A stretch of 64,000 nucleotides of DNA. It comes from Jaapia argillacea MUCL 33604. Lineage: Eukaryota; Basidiomycota; Agaricomycetes; Jaapiales; Jaapiaceae. Below are positions 1-10,902 of the stretch, piece after piece. Location of the stretch: contig KL197731.1 in the NCBI GenBank assembly GCA_000697665.1, positions 26,311-90,310 of the forward strand, given 5' to 3'. The notes under the pieces are model-generated. The model made no database searches and was not told the DNA's origin. It saw nothing but the letters and a program-made list of their open reading frames with translations. Positions within the stretch are counted from its first letter, which is position 1; each line of letters opens with the position of its first letter. Position numbers and translations under genes: made by a program.

Positions 1-106
1 ACAAACCATCGCCAGCACTTCTCTCAACAGGGAGAGCAAGAGCACCTGGTATGAGGGCGAGAGCAATAGAGAGAGAAACGAACGTCGAAGAGAGAGTGAA
101 GCGCAT
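1..106 (-). CDS. N-terminus of a secreted protein, second PriA-like paralog (cut by window edge)
   Basis: Reading leftwards from the ATG at 104-106 gives 35 codons before the window ends. The peptide is a typical signal sequence: MRF start, a hydrophobic core rich in Leu, Ala, Ser and Val, and a probable signal-peptidase site after GALA. It closely resembles the start of the PriA/CPL1-like gene at 1092-2901 (both MRF...LP(L/G)..A.ALP), so a tandem paralog is likely. No cysteine-rich domain can be seen because the rest lies outside the window. The start is supported by a TATA box about 75 bp upstream. The secretion signal is seen directly; membership of the PriA family is inferred from the leader alone. 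Confidence 0.6.
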   Translation of the reverse strand, partial: MRFTLSSTFVSLSIALALIPGALALPVERSAGDGL

Positions 107-178
107 CGTAAGGAAGGATTGAGCTACTATTCGAGGTAGTTTGCGATGAAACTGGAGAGATATGGCCAGTAACCAGAA

Positions 179-190
179 GCCTTTTATACC
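179..190 (-). promoter_or_regulatory. TATA box of the left-edge secreted gene
   Basis: On the minus strand this reads GGTATAAAAGGC. It is 73-86 bp before the ATG at 106, a spacing shared by other TATA-bearing genes in this window. Confidence 0.6.
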
Positions 191-1091
191 TGGTTGGTCG
201 TTTTGCGAGGATTCGCAATATCAAGTAGGTTCCATTTCCTTGACGTCGAGAGTTCATGGAGCTGTCAACCAAACGGCGCCGGAACGAGGTAGCAGATGGT
301 TGAATGGAAGGAACCCATCTACCAAGCGTACACAGAGCATTGTACGGTTGAGATGAGCTATGGAATTCGGGATTTCGCAGAGGCGTCCGAGAAGCATCAG
401 ATAACTGACGTCGAATGGTAAGGACATCCGAGTTTCAGGCCCGGAATTTATGGGCCCATCAGCGCCGGAGCGAAGTAGAGATGGCCTGGGTCAGAGCACC
501 GCGAGCATATGAGTCTATGACGATACGGCTTCAAGCCAGAGCATTCTCCAGTGGCAAGCAAAGCACGACTCCTGTCAAGATGCTGGTTGTAATCGCGGAT
601 GAGCGTGCATGGATGGGTAGAGTTAGTGACTTGGATGCCGCGCAAGCTCTACGGAATGGAACGTCCGGTTGAGCTGGAAAGTCGATGTCCAAGTCTGATA
701 AGAAACGCGAAAGTCACGAGTGTGTGTGTGACACTTCGCGAAAACGCACAATGGATTACAAGGCAAATAACGCGCTACAAGATAGTATGCTACAGACAAG
801 TGACAGAAGTGAACGAAAGTACACTAGGGGTATAATGGAACACATTGGAAGGAAAATACAACAAGGCGAAACACAAAACTTCCGAAGTAAGTAGTCCCAG
901 AGTGAACAAAGAAAACAGAAAAAAATGGGAGAGGGAACGTGAAAGGAGGAAGGGTGAAAGAGTGTCGTTAATGCCTGTCAAGGCCCAGAATATCCGCATC
1001 TGCAACAGAAACTATCAAGTCGGAGTCGACGACTGCGTTAAGATAGTCGGGAATCTGATCACGGCGAAGGATGTCGCTATCGCCGTCAGAA
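191..1091. other. Intergenic region, no supported gene
   Basis: Short open frames occur on both strands, but none shows a domain, a signal peptide or a consistent exon structure. The stretch probably holds the upstream region of the left-edge gene and the 3' end of the PriA-like gene. A purine-rich segment lies around 835-965. Confidence 0.5.
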
Positions 1092-2901
1092 TCAACGGAG
1101 GTATGGACGAGAGTCGCGGACTCGATACCAAACGTCGGTCAGAGTCGATCCCAATAGCTCGCCTCCCTTCTTCCTGCTAGTCTGACCCTCTGGACCGAGA
1201 GAAACTCCAGTGAAGGAGAGGACGTCTCCGTCGAGTTGACGACGATCAAGGAGGGGTCCAACCCGAGTGCTATCACTGGAATCCGAAGTTGCCACGCCTT
1301 GACCTTCGATCCCATGAAACGTCGAGCCGCCATTCACACGGCCTCGTGCTCGGTGGGTGCGGATATCGGTAACGGAAGTCGTGGAAGTACCAACTGTATC
1401 CAAGGCGATTCCAGTGTACGATACCAAGTCGTCATCATGGCCGCGCCACGCAAAACCCAAATCCGTGTCGCGCTCCATGACATAATCAGTCCTAATAGGT
1501 GACCGCGAGCCATGGTTGTCCGTCCCATCAGAGATTCCACTTCCAACATAGACGACGTCGTTGTCCTCGATTTGACGAGTGTGAAGGTCAGTGCTGGAGG
1601 TGAGGGTTGCTGGGATATCGACCAGATCATCGCGGCAATCAGAGTCGGCCACAGCGGCAGTGCTGGAGACAACAGACAGATTATCAAGAGAGGTGTCCAG
1701 GCTGTGGCGACGGTAATCTGCGTTGCGGTAGTAATCGTCGCCGTGGGAGGAAGGAGTAGATGAACTGGGGGTAAGAGAGTCTTGGAGGGAGCGGTCGACG
1801 TGCATCGCTGCGACTGTACGGACACGAGCGGAATCGGAGACGAGTAGGGCAATGCAAGTATTCTCAGCTTCGCCAACTTGATATCCCTCCCTGCATGTCT
1901 TCACGAAGCATCGGCTGTTCAGGCAGTCGACCGCATCCGCACCCTCAATAGCCGTGCAATCGACACCGACAGGAGACGGCGGTGCATCAGCGAAGGGATG
2001 TGGTACGGTGCATCCTCCACCTACGTACATCCACGAAGTGAAATAATCAGAAACAAGATATCAGGGGACCTGATGGGAACGTACAGCTCTCAAGATGAGT
2101 CTTGACATTCAGGCACTCGAAGCCAAGAACGCCGCTGGGTGCACCACACACCATCTGGTTGACACCCGCAGCACTATCGCAGTAGGCCTGGGCCTGAGAG
2201 AAAGTCTTGATGCCTAACGAGTTTTGGGCGCGAGCGCCGAGAGAGCGTGGAACCGCAGAACCACAGCCCTAATGAGATGTAACCAGTGTTAGAACACCGG
2301 AAAAGGAATTAACGAGCAAGACACTTACGCGAGAGGATGGAGCGCATACACCGTTGCACATTATGTTGGGCGGGGCACAACCGCATGTTTGACCTTGACG
2401 AACATAGGGGGAGTTGCACTGGAAGTCACAAACGTTTCCAGAAGAACAGAGGGCCTTTGCGTTCGGGGGAGGATGGGGACATTGCTGAGAACTAGGAGAA
2501 GAATGGATCTGGGCGAAGAGTAGAGTTAGAATTTGGCTCAGAAAACATAGTAATACTCTCACCAAGTCGACAAGAATATCAGAGACGACGCTCGCTCCAT
2601 ATGTCTGAACCAGACTTTGGATTTGGATGTTACTCTCGAGGGCCAAAGGAAGAGCCGACAAGCAAAGACAAATTTGGAGATCTACAAGCGCATTGAGGTT
2701 GATACCGAGGATTGATAGAGAGCCGATGACGTCTCCGTCGATGTATGCGCAGATGTCCAACAGGCTGCCTGAGGTCCGACGAACAGGGCGATAGTGACGA
2801 AGACCACCACGAGGGAGGGCATGGGCGCCAGGCAGAAGGTCGAGAGACGAGAGACAAAGAGTGACAAGAGAAACGATTGTGGGTGCGATGCTGAAACGCA
2901 T
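1092..2901 (-). CDS. Secreted PriA/CPL1-domain cysteine-rich protein
   Basis: Four exons (2563-2901, 2329-2508, 2085-2268, 1092-2020) give 543 residues in one frame. An N-terminal signal peptide (MRFSIAP... to AHALP) is followed by a helical hydrophobic segment and then a cysteine-rich region. This contains the hallmarks of the fungal CPL1-like domain seen in Lentinula PriA and Cryptococcus Cpl1: MVCGAPSGVLGFECL, then ESCGGC, VGVDCTAIEG and CFVKTCREGYQVG. The family is extracellular or wall associated and often linked to fruiting or capsule. Unusually, about 270 polar, Ser/Thr/Asp-rich residues follow the CPL1 domain, whereas PriA ends soon after it. An unrecognised last intron could shorten this tail. 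A second ATG three codons upstream (2910) is possible. A TATA box lies at 2986. Confidence 0.8.
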
Positions 2902-2985
2902 CGTGGACAAGAAGGGGAAGGTAAAAGTGGGAGGAGATGAGAGGAAAGGACAAGAAGTAATTGAGAGAATGGGAGAGGCGGTCGC

Positions 2986-2997
2986 TCCTTATACTCG
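2986..2997 (-). promoter_or_regulatory. TATA box of the PriA-like gene
   Basis: The minus strand reads GAGTATAAGGAG, about 85-95 bp upstream of the ATG at 2901. Confidence 0.55.
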
Positions 2998-4309
2998 CGA
3001 ACGCACGGACCATCAGGAACATGGTCGAAAAACAGTGGGGTGACTGAGAAAGGTAGTCGAGTTGCTTCAAAGGGTAGTCGAATTACCAGGAATGGGTGAC
3101 CCCAGGCGCTGAAGTTGAATCCGACGTGTGCTGCCCGCGTCCTTCACCTGGATCACAATTCCTCTCCGATCCCCGCGGCCCAGCGGCACCCCCACAGAAT
3201 TTTGCGGTGGCGAGAGAAAGACCCTCAGACAGTGTCTGAAGTCGGGATCGCGCGATAGGTATCAGCGGCCATGAATGATGCAAGGCACTTTCTGTAGGCC
3301 ATAGGCAGGACAATTGGCAGAAAACCTTAGGCTAGTGATTGCCTGTGCATACCCGGCAAGGTTGACGACCGTGGACTTGAGCCAGTGTTCGTACTTGTGT
3401 GCAACAGGAGCGCTCCATGAGAGTGTGACGAGTCAACGTTTCAACGCCAGCGACGTGCTGGAACTGCTGGAATTCCATACACAGAACATTGCTCGCCTTT
3501 GAATTCTGTGTATGAGAGACGCCGTAACAATTCTATGCTGGAATGAGATGTTCAGCAAAAGTTTGAGAGAGGCGGATTGGACGGCCCGGAATTACCGGAA
3601 ATCCAATCCTCCTCAACTTCGCTCTCTGGTCGCTCGCCAGACCGAGACAGTGCTTTTGTTCCTCGTCGTCCCGTCCCTATCGACAAAGTATTCCCGAGGC
3701 CGATGACATTCCACACCCCACTTCGCCACGATGTCTCGGATGGGATTAATATTGTTTTTGAGCGGCCACCCATATTGTCCATGAACTTTCGTATAGGGAG
3801 CCTCGCACTGAATTCGAACAGGTGTATATCTGCATCGAACTACGGCTGGATACTGACACCATCCAAGGGCGCCGACAGCACCACCCCTTCATCTATCAAG
3901 CATGGTAGAAATTCGGAACGTCTCTCACCGACTTCTCAATTTTCCTCGTTCCTCGTTTTCTTGCCAACATCAGAAGTCTCGTCTTCCAAAGCGCATAATT
4001 AGCTCCATAACTCACACATGACGCTCATGACCATGGCTGAATACCCTCCCCGTCTTTGAAACGGTTACAAGGATCAAAGGGCCGTAGCGGCCCGCTCATT
4101 CGTGAGCCCTTCCATCGTAACTCGTGCTACTGTACGTTTTCGGTGGGTATGGAAATATGAACCAAGAGGGGTGCTGGCAACTTGGATTAGTGTGTGTGTT
4201 TTTCCGAAGTACGCGTGTATTGACGGAGAACGTATGTCACGCCGACCTGACGACCTTCCCACCAGTGTACCCGAGGTATCTGCAGAGATGTGCATCATTT
4301 CCGTCAGGG
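2998..4309. other. Intergenic region, no supported gene
   Basis: A 141-codon plus-strand frame at 3577-4002 has no recognisable domain and overlaps an equally plain minus-strand frame, so I do not call it. A small inverted repeat (CATACACAGAA at 3476-3486, TTCTGTGTATG at 3504-3514) could form a weak hairpin. The right end is the promoter of the GH12 gene. Confidence 0.5.
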
Positions 4310-4317
4310 TATATAAA
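4310..4317 (+). promoter_or_regulatory. TATA box of the GH12 gene
   Basis: TATATAAA, 72-79 bp before the ATG at 4389, with a pyrimidine-rich leader in between. Confidence 0.65.
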
Positions 4318-4388
4318 CGCCTCAGTCATCCTGCTATCCTAGAAGGTCCATCGTACCATCCCAGAACACCATCCCAGAATCCTCCAAC

Positions 4389-5492
4389 ATGCTCTCCCTC
4401 GCCAAAGTCGCCTCTACCGTCCTTCTCCTCTCCACCTTGACCCTCGCCGCTCCCTCTCCTCGAGCAACGACCATCAACACCGCCGTATACTGCGGTCAAT
4501 GGGATAGCGTTACAGCAGGCGAATACTCCCTCCTCCTAGATCAATGGGGAGAATCCGGCGCCACTTCAGGATCGGATTGCGCTCAACTTGTTTCCTTGAG
4601 CGGGACTACACTCGCTTGGAAGACTAACTGGACCTGGACTGGTGGAACCGGTTCGTCTTTGTGGCTTACTCCCGATTCGCAGCTAATTTTTGGGGAAATA
4701 AGGCGTGAAGAGCTTCACCAACATCCAGCTGAACACCGGCATCAACCAGCAATTGAGCGCCATCACCACTATGCCCGTGCGTCTCCGACTCTCTATCCAC
4801 AGCCTGTTTTCTATCTCGATCTCCCCTCTATATCTGAACTGACGAATTCATCCCGCGCTTTCAGTCCACTTGGGATTGGTCCCAAGCAAGCACCGGAACA
4901 GTCGTAGCGGACGTAGCCTACGATCTCTTCACGTCCACCACATCAGGGGGTTCGGCCGTGAACGAAATCATGATTTGGCTGGCCAACTACAACGCCGGAC
5001 CTATCTCGGCTACTTATAGTTCTAGTGGCGCCCCAGTGCCTATTGCGTCGAGCTTGAGTCTCGCCGGGCATACTTGGTGAGCACCTGGTCCTTCTCCAAG
5101 CTCAATTTCACTCTGCTTACCGATGTAATATATCAGGAACTTGTACTTTGGCTCGAATGGAGCCAACAACGTCTATTCTTTCCTCCCTACGAGCGGGACG
5201 ATCACCTCCTTCAGTGGTGATATCTACACTTTCCTCAAGGTATCTCTTTTTCTCCCCTCAACTCATACCAGGTTGTACTGACCATAATTTCTCCAAAGTA
5301 CTTGATCACCAACGAAGGAGTCAGCACCTCTCAGTATCTGACCACCGCTCAAGCTGGTACCGAGGCTACTTCGGGTACCGCTACGTTGACGACGTGAGTT
5401 ATTTCATCGTTCACTGTTTCTGTTGGGGTCGGAGATGCTCATGCATTATGTGATTGTCTTTCAGGTCGGCTTATAGCTTGGTCATTAACTGA
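4389..5492 (+). CDS. Glycoside hydrolase family 12 endoglucanase, secreted
   Basis: Six exons (4389-4650, 4703-4776, 4865-5076, 5137-5239, 5299-5393, 5465-5492) total 774 nt, 257 residues, the usual GH12 length. A signal peptide (about residues 1-20, ending in TLAAPSP) precedes the mature enzyme. GH12 hallmarks are visible: [24 protein letters not shown] and the nucleophile Glu146 in NEIMIW. A Glu at 239 (AGTEAT) sits where the acid/base residue is expected. The enzyme hydrolyses internal beta-1,4-glucan bonds of cellulose, xyloglucan or mixed-linkage glucan outside the cell. All introns are 52-88 bp with GT..AG borders, and the frame closes exactly at the TGA. The gene looks intact and has a TATA promoter. 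Substrate preference cannot be read from sequence. Confidence 0.93.
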
Positions 5493-6708
5493 AACCAGAG
5501 AAGTGATGTAGGATGAAAGTATGAACGGATGGGTCTATGTATGTATGATCATTGTGTCGAATACGCTGGGTTTTTTGTTCTCTATGTAGGTCAAGTATAA
5601 GTGGCTCTTGGTTCTGTCCCGCGAAGCTTTTCTCCGTCCTTGTCTAGGCCGGCGGTGGGTTGGGGCTACGGAAATATTATCAGATATCGCCTCATCGGAA
5701 AAGCAGATACGGTTTTCCCCTGCCATCAAGAGGCGCGAAACGTGCTTGAAGATAAGTACATCGACCTCTACAAGGCCCCCGTGTTGCCCATGACGATGAT
5801 CATCATGGTCTCGGTGGTCTGCATGCATGCGTGATTTAATACTCATCGACTGAACCATGACTGAACTTGAACGATAAGAGGTAATTACACCGAGTACAAC
5901 AGATGATGCCACTCAACGTTCCACGATGCAGCCCATTGATACTGTAAGTCTGGTCCGAACTAAAACCGGGGTTCTGATGGGAGAGCTGGGACGATTGATC
6001 CATGCGGTCTTCGCGTTTCGCGGTGCTTTCACCAGTTTGCAGCGTGGTTCAGTCATGTCTGTCGGATCCGTCTGCCCTTAAAAACTACATCCCTGGTCTT
6101 GAAGACATCGAGGACCCGGAGGCATATCACTAGTGTCAATTTGTGTGGGGAAAGGTCCCTCTTCCTCCGCAAACCTTCCCTTGCTGTGATGAAAACCGCC
6201 AGATTTTGCAATCCTGCCGAAGATGGTTCATCTCTACCCCGTTTGATATGTCCCCACATACCATTGCGCAAGCTGGTCGCCGTCGCCCACGAGCACGCTC
6301 GATGATACCAGCAATCGCGCGTTGTGGTGAAGGTTAAGGAGGAACTCGACCCGCCGGCATCTATCTAGGAACCTATTCAGAAGCTGTCAATCAAAATTGA
6401 TCGCTGTGAGATTAAATCGGGCTCCGTTTCGAAGGTCGCTGGCCGTCGTCGAGAGTATTCTACTCACCCAGCTTTCAGTGGGATCAAGTATACAAGCGCC
6501 CGTGGCTTGGTTTGGTCAAACTCAGATGCCACCAAAAGTTTTTTCGTCATAGATTTTCCTGCCATCGCTGCTGGAAGAACACTTTGATCACCGTCTTCTC
6601 GGAACCGGTAAGCAAACAGCCGAGGACGGATATATTTCAGAATGGTCCCCACACATGTGGAGGTAACCTATTGCGCCAACGTCGTTGTGCAGTTACATTC
6701 TCTCCACG
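5493..6708. other. Intergenic region, no supported gene
   Basis: This holds the 3' flank of the GH12 gene and the 5' flank of the ligase gene. Short open frames on both strands have no recognisable content. An AT-rich TATA-like stretch (ATATATTTC) occurs near 6628, about 75 bp before the ligase ATG. Confidence 0.5.
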
Positions 6709-9039
6709 ATGAAGAACCAGACGGTCCACGTCTCCCCTCACGAATCTTGCTCCCTCCCCGAGACATCTGTCTATACCCATCTCTTTGACACCCATTTCGA
6801 CAAACATCCCGGGTCTTCAGCCGCGTTCATCGATGCTCTTACTGGTCGGACAATCACTCGGTCTCAACTGAGAGATTTCGCTCTGCAATGGGCATACGGC
6901 GTGTTGCATGTATTCCCGACGCACCCGAAGCACCAGGGCACTGGGATTCAGGTGCAACGGGGAGATACAGTTTGCATCTTTTCTCCCAACTCACTCGCGT
7001 ACCCAGTGATCCTGCATGGTGCAGTGGCAGCTGGCCTTCGAGTATCGCCCGCAAACAGTGGTTACACCCCACCAGAGCTCGCTCATCAATACGTTGATTC
7101 GAGGTCGAAGCTAGTGTTCGTCCACCCTGCACTGTTACCGACCGCCCTCAAGATGTTCGAACTCGTTTATGGAGGTGCAAGCAAGGGATTGGAAGAGGCG
7201 AAGAAGAGGGTGGTTGTTGTCGGTGGGCACGGGTGGGGAAGCTTGCCTCCTCAAGAAGAGGAGAAAGGACTCGCTGCTGTTCAACAGCATTGGAGGCTGG
7301 ATGCGAAGAAAGCTTTCGTTTGGATCGATGATTTGCTTGGGAAGGGTACCTTGAGCAAGGTGGAGCAGTTCACTGGGCAGGACATCCATGAAACTGTGTA
7401 TCTCTGTTATTCGAGTGGAACGACCGGAAAGCCGAAAGGCGTGGAGGTGAGGAGTGCCTTTCTTTCCTGTTCTCTTCAATCAATCTGACGAACTTACATT
7501 TCTCGTAGACCACTCACATTAATATTGCTACCATCCTTCACATCATTGAACCTGTTTGGCCCAAGCTCGTCCCTGGAGAGGATGTTATGCTGGGTGTCTT
7601 GCCCTTCTACCACATCTACGGTAAGCCTTTCCACCTCGTTTGTGAGTCCGCGTCCTAATCCTATCCCAGGCCTCGCGAAGCTCCTTCATCATCCAATCTA
7701 CAGAGGCATTCCTGTTGTAATCATGCCCAGATTTGACCCGGTGGGATTCTGTGCCAATGTCGAGAAGTACAAGGTGACTATGAGTTTGATTGTCCCTCCA
7801 ATTTTGGTATTACTTGCCAACCACCCTGGTGAGTGGTCGTTGATCTTGAGGGCATACCTCCGAATTTAACGATGTTTGAAGCTGTCGACAAATATAACAT
7901 GACGACCATGAGGATATTGTTCTCTGGTGCAGCTCCATTGGGAAGATCACTAGTTGACAAAGTCAGAGAACGGTTTAAAAAGCTTGGAATAGACGTCGTC
8001 GTCACGCAAGGTTGGTTGTATTTTCAACGTCGCCGTTGACTCTAAATTTATTATCTTCGCCGTAGGTTACGGATTGACGGAGACTTCTCCGACTACTCAC
8101 CTTCTGCCTGCCGAACATTCATTACGAAAATGCGGGTCTATCGGTGTTCTCCTCCCAAATCTCGAGGCCCGATTAGTGGACGATGACGAGCGAGATGTGA
8201 GCCAGGCTCAAGCGAAGACCGGTGGCGGTGAATTGTGGGTTAGGGGTCCTACAGTCATGAAGGTCAGTTCAGTTCCCGATGAGACATAGAAGATTGTGAT
8301 TAAGTTTGGCCTAGGGTTATCTCAACAACCCCAGTGCCACCACCAATTCAGTCACGAAGGACGGGTGGTTCAAGACTGGAGATATCGCTGTGAGAGATGA
8401 CGAGGGCTTCTATTGGATTGTGGACCGAAAGAAGGAGTTGATCAAGTACAAGGTATATCGCCCCTTTTTTCGCTCCTTGGATTTTGACTGAAGCGATTCA
8501 CATGTAGGGATTCCAAGGTATGCAGACGCGCCACCTGCCTTGAAATTGGACTGACTTTTCTACGCCCCCTTCTAGTCCCACCCGCTGAGCTTGAGGCTAT
8601 CCTCCTCGTTCACCCTGACATTGTCGACTCCGCCGTTATCGGTGTCAACAACAAAGAGCAAGCAACTGAACTACCCAGGTGAGCAAATTGTTGTCCAACC
8701 ACTTGGCAACTATCTCACATCCTGATTGCATGGCTTGGCCAGAGCATACGTTGTTCATCGTGATCCTTCATCGTTGAGGACGGATAAGGAACGAGCCGAG
8801 TTCGGGAAATCCGTCCAGGACTGGATCAAGACTAGGGTGGCGAAGCATAAATTCCTTCGAGGAGGTGTCGTCGTGGTCGACGTTATTCCCAAGAGGTCCG
8901 TTGTCTTCTGCGACTTCCATTTAGCATGCTAACGAGCCATTACTGCAGTGCCGCGGGTAAGATTCTTCGAAGAGAACTCCGAGAACGCGCAAAGAAGGAA
9001 CTCACAGCCGAAGCCACTACCGCCAAGGCATTGTTGTAG
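6709..9039 (+). CDS. Adenylate-forming acyl-CoA synthetase, 4-coumarate-CoA-ligase-like
   Basis: Ten exons (6709-7446, 7509-7620, 7670-7828, 7882-8010, 8066-8262, 8315-8452, 8508-8517, 8576-8678, 8743-8895, 8949-9039) total 1830 nt, 609 residues. Core motifs of the ANL superfamily appear in order: P-loop YSSGTTGKPKG (about 234-244), GYGLTETSP (380-388), GELWVRGP, DGWFKTGD (461-468), VDRKKELIKYKG, and the C-terminal catalytic Lys in SAAGKILRREL (about 580-590). Such enzymes activate a carboxylate with ATP and transfer it to coenzyme A. The closest general type is 4-coumarate-CoA ligase-like, acting on aromatic or medium-chain acids. The C-terminus (KALL) is not a clear peroxisomal PTS1. Exon 7 is only 10 nt long. 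The upstream ATG at 6685 is rejected because homologs start near the SxHESxS region. Confidence 0.92.
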
Positions 9040-9513
9040 CTTGTAACATTGTTATTTCCCTTCAGCCTTTTGAGCCCTGACTGTGGGGCATATACCCGCA
9101 CACGGCGTTCGTGCTTGCTACTGTAGATCTATATCTATCTTCACTGTCCTTCTTGTCAACGTACCACATACATTCCTTTCGTTTTGTCTTCCACAATATC
9201 ATAACACTCATCTTGTTCCCACATCACTCCGCCATGTTGTCAACGATTGCTTGAAATCCTCGACTATGTCGATGTCATGAATCCAACTGTACCATTGCAA
9301 GGCCATCGTCAAGGTCGTCGGCTCTTTTATTTCCTGCTTGAAGACTTCTACGACATCCGGCTAATTTTCGTGTCCAATCGTTTCCCCGGGCCCACACCCG
9401 CCGACAACCTCCCATTCGGACTCAATCATGTGCGACACCAGCGAATGTGTCCGCCTCCTACAGTACCAAAACCACCTCGTTCCGGCCGCGGCCCACGACA
9501 AACGAATGGTATC
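9040..9513. other. 3' flank of the ligase gene, nothing else supported
   Basis: No convincing frame. The stretch ends where similarity to mitochondrial Hsp70 begins. Confidence 0.45.
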
Positions 9514-10290
9514 ACCCCTTCAAGTTGGAACAACAAACCCTGGTGTCTCCATGATGGAAAACAAGACCTCTCGCGCAATCGAGGATGCTGAGGGTGCACG
9601 GATAACACCCGGGTGATCCTCAGCAGTCGCTTCCACAAAACACAGAGAGTTTGCCTTCTAAGCGTCAGGCCGTCGTTACCTCGTCAAATACCGTGTGCGC
9701 ACTCAAACGGTTGATCGGTCACAAGTCCCAGGAGGCTGTGGTTCATAAAGATCAAAACACAGGTACATTTCATTCGTTCATATAAGTCCAGAATCTGATA
9801 TTGCTGTTCTATAGGCCATTCAAGACCGCTCTGAAGTCCGATCGACGGCACCTGTCGAGGTCGACTCGGGGGACTTTGGAGAGAAGTACTAGTAGGTCTA
9901 CATACGATTCACCTCGTACATCTCTGAATTGGCATCTGACATGGTTTCAGAGTCACCGGATGAGTTATCGTCGATGGTCTTGGTCAAGATGAAGCAGATG
10001 GCGGAGCAGTACCTGGACAAAAAAATCAAGTGAGTATTCCTCACGAAACTGCGTTCAGAAGGTAGCTAATTAGCTTATCATAGGCACACCGTTATTACCG
10101 TTCCCGCCTACTTCAACGACACCCAATAGCGAACTACCAAGAACCCAGGAATCATTGCTGGAATAGACGGTCCTCTACTGCACTGGCCTACTTGTACGAT
10201 CTCGATCGGGTTGATATATCTGTCATCGCCGTCTACGATCTTGGAGGAGGTAATTTCGATATCTCCATCCTCAGTAGGGTAAGTTGGAGA
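9514..10290 (+). pseudogene. Decayed N-terminal ATPase region of a mitochondrial-type Hsp70 (Ssc1/DnaK)
   Basis: Successive frames match the mitochondrial Hsp70 ATPase domain in order: VGTTNPGVSMMENK and IEDAEGARITPG (9514-9614, then a stop), LPSKRQAVVTSSNT with ALKRLIGHKS (9650-9735), LVKMKQMAEQYL (9980-10030), an intact-looking intron at 10031-10083, then HTVITVPAYFNDTQ followed by a TAG, and finally ALAYLYDLDRVD with VIAVYDLGGGNFDISIL (about 10195-10272). At least two in-frame stops and several frame changes mean it cannot make a chaperone. Hsp70 of this class imports and folds proteins in the mitochondrion; the functional parent gene must be elsewhere. The sequence runs directly into the tail of a different Hsp70-like family. 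Confidence 0.85.
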
Positions 10291-10560
10291 AGGTGGTCGG
10301 AAAGAATGGCTTCCCTTCAAGTTCTACAAGCTCGAGTTCGAGATTGAGATATTGTTCGGGTCGCACAGCTGGCAGGCCACGGTGTTTTGGGGGAAGGACA
10401 GAAAGGTCAGCCATGTTTCCACATTTCTCGCCAGCGACCTACTGATAGAATTTCCTAGGTTACGAAAGAAGTAGGCTTCGCTCCACTGGACAGCGCCTCG
10501 TGCGAATGACATCGCACTTGATGAAGTGATAGCTACGTCGGGCAAGTAGCCTCAAAGCAT
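10281..10560 (+). pseudogene. Relic of an HSPA12-like C-terminus, joined to the Hsp70 relic
   Basis: From GTAAGTTGGAGAAGG (10280s) the DNA closely follows the C-terminal coding part of the beta-trefoil/HSPA12 fusion gene at 25808-26090. Both contain YKLEFE(I/V)EILFGS and QATVFWG. Similarity continues through the last intron, the final exon and into the 3' flank (AGTAGCCTCAAAGC near 10545). A small deletion shifts the frame before FYKLEFE. It is non-functional and provides one side of a chimeric junction with the mitochondrial Hsp70 relic. Confidence 0.8.
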
Positions 10561-10902
10561 CGGGATCTTGTCTTGTCCATCTGTTGTATTGCTCCGGGTG
10601 TCAAAACTCGATCCTGGGGGAGCTCCTTCAGCGCTGTTCCCCCGCACACTCAGGCAGCTTAATGTTCGCTCTACATTTCGGTGCAACATCGATGGTGCGG
10701 GCTGTCGCAGCTTCTGGAACAAACGGCATAACTCGTTGTAAACGCGTGGGGTACAGCTACGAGATACAAGTTATATTCCGATCCCCTCAATTCCGGTTAC
10801 GACTCGCTGACGTCCGATAACCTCGAGCTCCCGACCCCCCCAACCTGGATCCCAATTTCAACAGCGGCTTCATCTGTCTGGCATTGTGTTATTGGAGACA
10901 GA
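10561..10902. other. Intergenic, no supported gene
   Basis: I see no domain or exon structure here. It separates the chimeric pseudogene from the 3' end of the convergent beta-trefoil/LamG gene. Confidence 0.45.
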
